Positions 6,019-8,493 of a stretch of 8,493 nucleotides of DNA are shown one piece after another. The notes beneath the pieces were generated by a model. The model ran no database searches. It saw nothing but the letters and a program-made list of their open reading frames with translations, and was not told the DNA's origin. The DNA is from Verrucomicrobiota bacterium (GTDB lineage Bacteria > Verrucomicrobiota > Verrucomicrobiia > Opitutales > Opitutaceae): NCBI GenBank assembly GCA_023457035.1, contig JAEWNN010000015.1, forward strand, positions 1 to 8,493, written 5' to 3'. Every line of letters starts with the position of its first letter. Position 1 is the stretch's first letter. A program made the translations under genes and the position numbers.

Positions 6019-6067
6019 CCCCGCGGGCGCCGTCATGCCGTCGCCACGGGCGCCCCCGCCCGCGGGG
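6019..6067. terminator. GC-rich inverted repeat between convergent genes; possible two-way terminator
   Basis: CCCCGCGGGCG (6019-6029) and its perfect inverse CGCCCGCGGGG (6057-6067) flank a 27-nt loop. It starts 23 bp after the lipoprotein stop and lies 169 bp beyond the stop of the ATPase gene on the other strand. No T-run follows on either strand, so it may halt transcription in a factor-aided way or simply be a stable structure. The rest of the 241-bp gap (5996-6236) holds no gene I can support. Confidence 0.35.
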
Positions 6068-6236
6068 TTCGGACCCAACGAAGCGGTTGGACCCGGCGGA
6101 GCGGTGGAGATCGGGCCGCCAAGCCCCCCCTTTCCGGTCGCCAACCCGGCTCCGTGGGGCACGCCACCACCACTTCCCGGTGCACAGCCTCGGCGCGGCA
6201 CCGCCTCCGGCCCTGTCCGGACCGGCGTATCCAGGC

Positions 6237-7949
6237 TCAGAGATCCGGCGGCACGGTACCGAGGGACTCCTCCATCGTGGTGAGCCCCTCCTTCACCTTG
6301 AGCATGGAGTCCTGGTGCAGGGTCTTCATGCCGTTGCGCATGGCGATCTTCTTGAGCTCGGCGGTCTCGAGGCCCTTGTTGATGCCCTCGATGAGCTCCT
6401 CGGACACGACCATGAGCTCGTGGATGCCGACGCGGCCCTTGTAGCCGGTGCCGCCGCACTTCGGGCAGCCGCGCGGATTGGCGCGGAAGATCGGGCCGCT
6501 CCAGCCGATCGCATTCTCGAGCAACTCCTTCTCCCGGCCGACCGGCTCGTGGGGCATCTTGCAGATCTTGCAGACGCGGCGCATGAGGCGCTGGGCGCAC
6601 ACGCACAACAACGACGACGAGATCATGAACGGCTCGATGCCCATGTCCGTGAGGCGGGCGATCGTGCTCGGCGCGTCGTTGGTGTGGAGGGTGGAGAGCA
6701 GCAGGTGACCGGTGAGCGCGGCCTCGACGGCGATGTCCGCCGTCTCCTTGTCGCGGATTTCGCCGACGAGCACGATGTCGGGGTCCTGGCGGAGGAAGGC
6801 GCGCAGCGCGGCGGCGAAGGTCAGGCCGATCTGCCGGTGCATCTGCATCTGGTTGATGCCCGCCAGCGTGTATTCGATCGGGTCCTCCGCGGTGCGGATG
6901 ACCAGCTCCGGGCTGTTGATCTCGTTGAGCGCCGAGTAGAGCGTCATCGACTTGCCCGAGCCGGTGGGGCCGCAGTGCAGGATCATGCCGTACGGCTGGC
7001 GGATCACGTCGCGGTACTTGGCGAGATTCTCCTCGGAGAAGCCGAGCATCGGCAACGGCAGCGTCGACTTCTGCTTGTCGAGGATACGCATGACGACGCC
7101 TTCGCCGTGGTTGAGCGGGGCGGTGGAGACGCGCAGGTCGATGTCGACGTTCTTGCGGGTGTAGTTTTTAAAAATGATACGTCCGTCCTGCGGCAACCGG
7201 CGCTCGGCGATGTCGAGGTTGCACATGATCTTCAGGCGGGCGACGAGCGCCGGACCGACCTTGGAGGGCAGGCGCAGCTTCTCCTGGCAGTTGCCGTCGA
7301 TGCGGTAGCGCACGACGACTTCCTTCTCCCACGGCTCGACGTGGATGTCGCTGGCCCCGGACAGGTAGGCGTCCTCGATGATCCGGTTGGCCAGGAGGAT
7401 GATCGGGGCGGATTCCTCGGAGGTGCTCTCCTCGCCCTCGAGCTCCCGCTCCACCTCCTTGAACTCGACGCCGATCTTGCCGACCACGTCGTCGAACTGC
7501 TGGCTCTCGCGGTTGGCGTCGGCGGCGAGTTTGTCGCGGATGTCCTTCTCGATGCTGAGCAGGCGCACGACGCGCTTGCCGGTGACCTCGCCGATCTTGG
7601 CGGTGACGCTCAGCTCGAAGGGGTTGGCGAGGGCGACGATGATCGTGTCGCCGATCTGGCCGACCGGCAGCACGACGTTCTGCTGGCAGAAGGCGCGGTC
7701 GAGCCGCTCGAAGGTGCCGTTGTTGATCTTGTAGCGGGAAACCAGGAACGGGGCGATGCCGTAGGCCTTGGACTTGCCCAGCAGGATCTGGAAGGGCGTG
7801 AGCCGGTACTCCTTCTGGAGCATCTGGTCGAGCGCCTCGCCGGGCAGGTCCTGCGGCGTGGCGACGATGGCGGCACGCTGCTCCGCGGTGAGGCGGTTCA
7901 TCTCCTCGAGCTTGTCGATGAGCAGGGTCTGGAGGCGTCCGAGCGGCAT
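6237..7949 (-). CDS. GspE/PilB-family secretion or type IV pilus assembly ATPase
   Basis: This 570-aa cytoplasmic hexameric ATPase drives extension of pilus or pseudopilus fibres in type IV pilus and type II secretion machines. All catalytic elements are intact: Asp box region NRIIEDAYLSGASDIHVEP (188-206), Walker A GPTGSGKS (327-334), Walker B DIVLVGEIRD (391-400), His box GHLLLSTLHTND (414-425). The zinc-binding tetracysteine is C460/C463 and C495/C498 (CKIC ... CPKCGGTGYKGR). Residues 1-140 form the N-terminal GspE/MshEN-type domain, and an acidic, Ser/Glu-rich linker lies at about 170-180. Length is typical of the family. The ATG at 7949 follows the upstream gene's stop by 7 nt with no Shine-Dalgarno, so translation is probably coupled. 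With no pilin, inner-membrane or secretin genes in view, pilB and gspE cannot be told apart, so no symbol is given. Confidence 0.95.
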   Translation of the reverse strand: MPLGRLQTLLIDKLEEMNRLTAEQRAAIVATPQDLPGEALDQMLQKEYRLTPFQILLGKSKAYGIAPFLVSRYKINNGTFERLDRAFCQQNVVLPVGQIGDTIIVALANPFELSVTAKIGEVTGKRVVRLLSIEKDIRDKLAADANRESQQFDDVVGKIGVEFKEVERELEGEESTSEESAPIILLANRIIEDAYLSGASDIHVEPWEKEVVVRYRIDGNCQEKLRLPSKVGPALVARLKIMCNLDIAERRLPQDGRIIFKNYTRKNVDIDLRVSTAPLNHGEGVVMRILDKQKSTLPLPMLGFSEENLAKYRDVIRQPYGMILHCGPTGSGKSMTLYSALNEINSPELVIRTAEDPIEYTLAGINQMQMHRQIGLTFAAALRAFLRQDPDIVLVGEIRDKETADIAVEAALTGHLLLSTLHTNDAPSTIARLTDMGIEPFMISSSLLCVCAQRLMRRVCKICKMPHEPVGREKELLENAIGWSGPIFRANPRGCPKCGGTGYKGRVGIHELMVVSEELIEGINKGLETAELKKIAMRNGMKTLHQDSMLKVKEGLTTMEESLGTVPPDL

Positions 7950-7956
7950 GGTGGGG

Positions 7957-8469
7957 TCAGTTGGCGCGCAGTCCGCTGCCTTCGTTGTCGCGCTCGATCT
8001 GAAGTTTGCGGAGGAAGTCGCCGATGTTCTCCATGCTGGTGATGAACCAGAGGATCGGCGTCTCCAGCTGGCGTTCCCAGTAGGAGCGCACGGCGGGGCT
8101 GAGATAGTAGGCCGTGACCAGGAAATGGATCCCCTCCTCGACGTCGAACGGCACCGTCCACGTCGCCTGGCAGGCGCCGGCGTCGAGCTTCTTGCGCAGG
8201 TCGTAGGGCTGGTCGTAGCCGCTCAGATCCACCATCCCGAGCCCCATCTCCTCCACCTGGTAGGCGAGGACCTGCTCCTCGGTGAGCGCCTGCTGCTCGT
8301 AGACGAGGATGTGCAGGAGCGAGACGCTCTCGTTCTTCTCGTCGGCGGTGAGTTCGAGCAACCGCTCGTTGGCGGCGTCCAGCGCCTCGATCGTGATCAG
8401 GTTGTGATCGACCAGACTCGAGCCGAGGGCCCGGTTGGCACGCATCATCAATGGCCGGTGATCAGTCAT
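7957..8469 (-). CDS. Stand-alone GspE/PilB N-terminal (MshEN-like) domain protein
   Basis: This 170-aa soluble protein lies directly upstream of the secretion ATPase gene in the same operon. It has no P-loop. Residues 14-37 (ALGSSLVDHNLITIEALDAA and on) and 51-81 (LLHILVYEQQALTEEQVLAY, then GLGMVDLSG) follow the LGxxLV..LI....L pattern and the following helices of the GspE/PilB N-terminal domain. Residues 105-156 (TVPFDVEEGIHFLVTAYY, then ENIGDFLRKL) match that domain's second alpha/beta half. Some relatives of this domain bind cyclic di-GMP; here the usual Gly and Gln of that motif appear to be replaced (HNL, ERL), so binding is doubtful. It may act as an adaptor or regulator of the ATPase. 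The ATG at 8469 is the first in frame visible; Met8 or Met9 are alternatives, and none has a Shine-Dalgarno. Only 24 nt upstream are visible, so the operon may continue beyond the window. The domain call is from pattern reading. Confidence 0.75.
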   Translation of the reverse strand: MTDHRPLMMRANRALGSSLVDHNLITIEALDAANERLLELTADEKNESVSLLHILVYEQQALTEEQVLAYQVEEMGLGMVDLSGYDQPYDLRKKLDAGACQATWTVPFDVEEGIHFLVTAYYLSPAVRSYWERQLETPILWFITSMENIGDFLRKLQIERDNEGSGLRAN

Positions 8470-8493
8470 GGGGGGACGGGGAAACGGAGGGGG

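Noticed and set aside
6035..6283. 82-codon Pro/Gly-rich open frame in the convergent gap
   Set aside because: It overlaps the ATPase 3' end, has low-complexity composition and no Shine-Dalgarno; most likely chance.
7166..7176. T5A5 tract inside the ATPase gene as a possible frameshift or slippage site
   Set aside because: The codon phase does not give a canonical X_XXY_YYZ heptamer, runs are only five long, and the protein is continuous and normal on both sides.
6087..8042. 651-codon open frame on the plus strand
   Set aside because: It is exactly antisense to the ATPase gene, whose catalytic motifs are all intact; long shadow frames are expected in high-GC coding DNA.

Overview
The window is GC-rich bacterial chromosome, densely coding on both strands. 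No marker gene fixes the taxon. High GC, lipoprotein and GspE/PilB-type genes, weak or absent Shine-Dalgarno sequences at most starts, and a short dispersed palindrome built from CTCCGCG/CGCGGAG units together suggest a Verrucomicrobiota (Opitutaceae-like) genome. That placement is inference.

Left part (1-3587), an accessory/defence-like block. The 3' end of a type I restriction-modification methyltransferase gene (hsdM) overlaps the specificity gene hsdS by ATGA. hsdR is not in the window and would have to lie to the left or elsewhere. hsdS carries two homologous copies of a palindromic element, in the same reading frame and exactly 789 nt apart, one just before each target recognition domain. 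After hsdS comes a 45-codon ORF that may be a gene remnant. Converging on it from the right is a minus-strand pair: a zeta-toxin-like P-loop kinase and a 55-aa protein whose start overlaps the kinase stop (ATGA). This pair is a candidate toxin-antitoxin-like unit.

Middle part (3698-5995), housekeeping-like. A minus-strand RluA-family pseudouridine synthase is preceded by a previously hidden 57-aa ORF with a well-placed Shine-Dalgarno; the ORF's stop overlaps the synthase start (TGATG). Divergent from these, with only 22 bp between start codons, is a plus-strand gene for a 421-aa helical, TPR-like lipoprotein of unknown function.

Right part (5996-8493). After a 241-bp convergent gap holding a strong GC hairpin, a minus-strand two-gene operon encodes a 170-aa stand-alone protein resembling the N-terminal domain of GspE/PilB, followed after 7 bp by a complete GspE/PilB-family secretion/pilus ATPase. 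No tRNA, rRNA, CRISPR array, insertion sequence or phage gene was seen.
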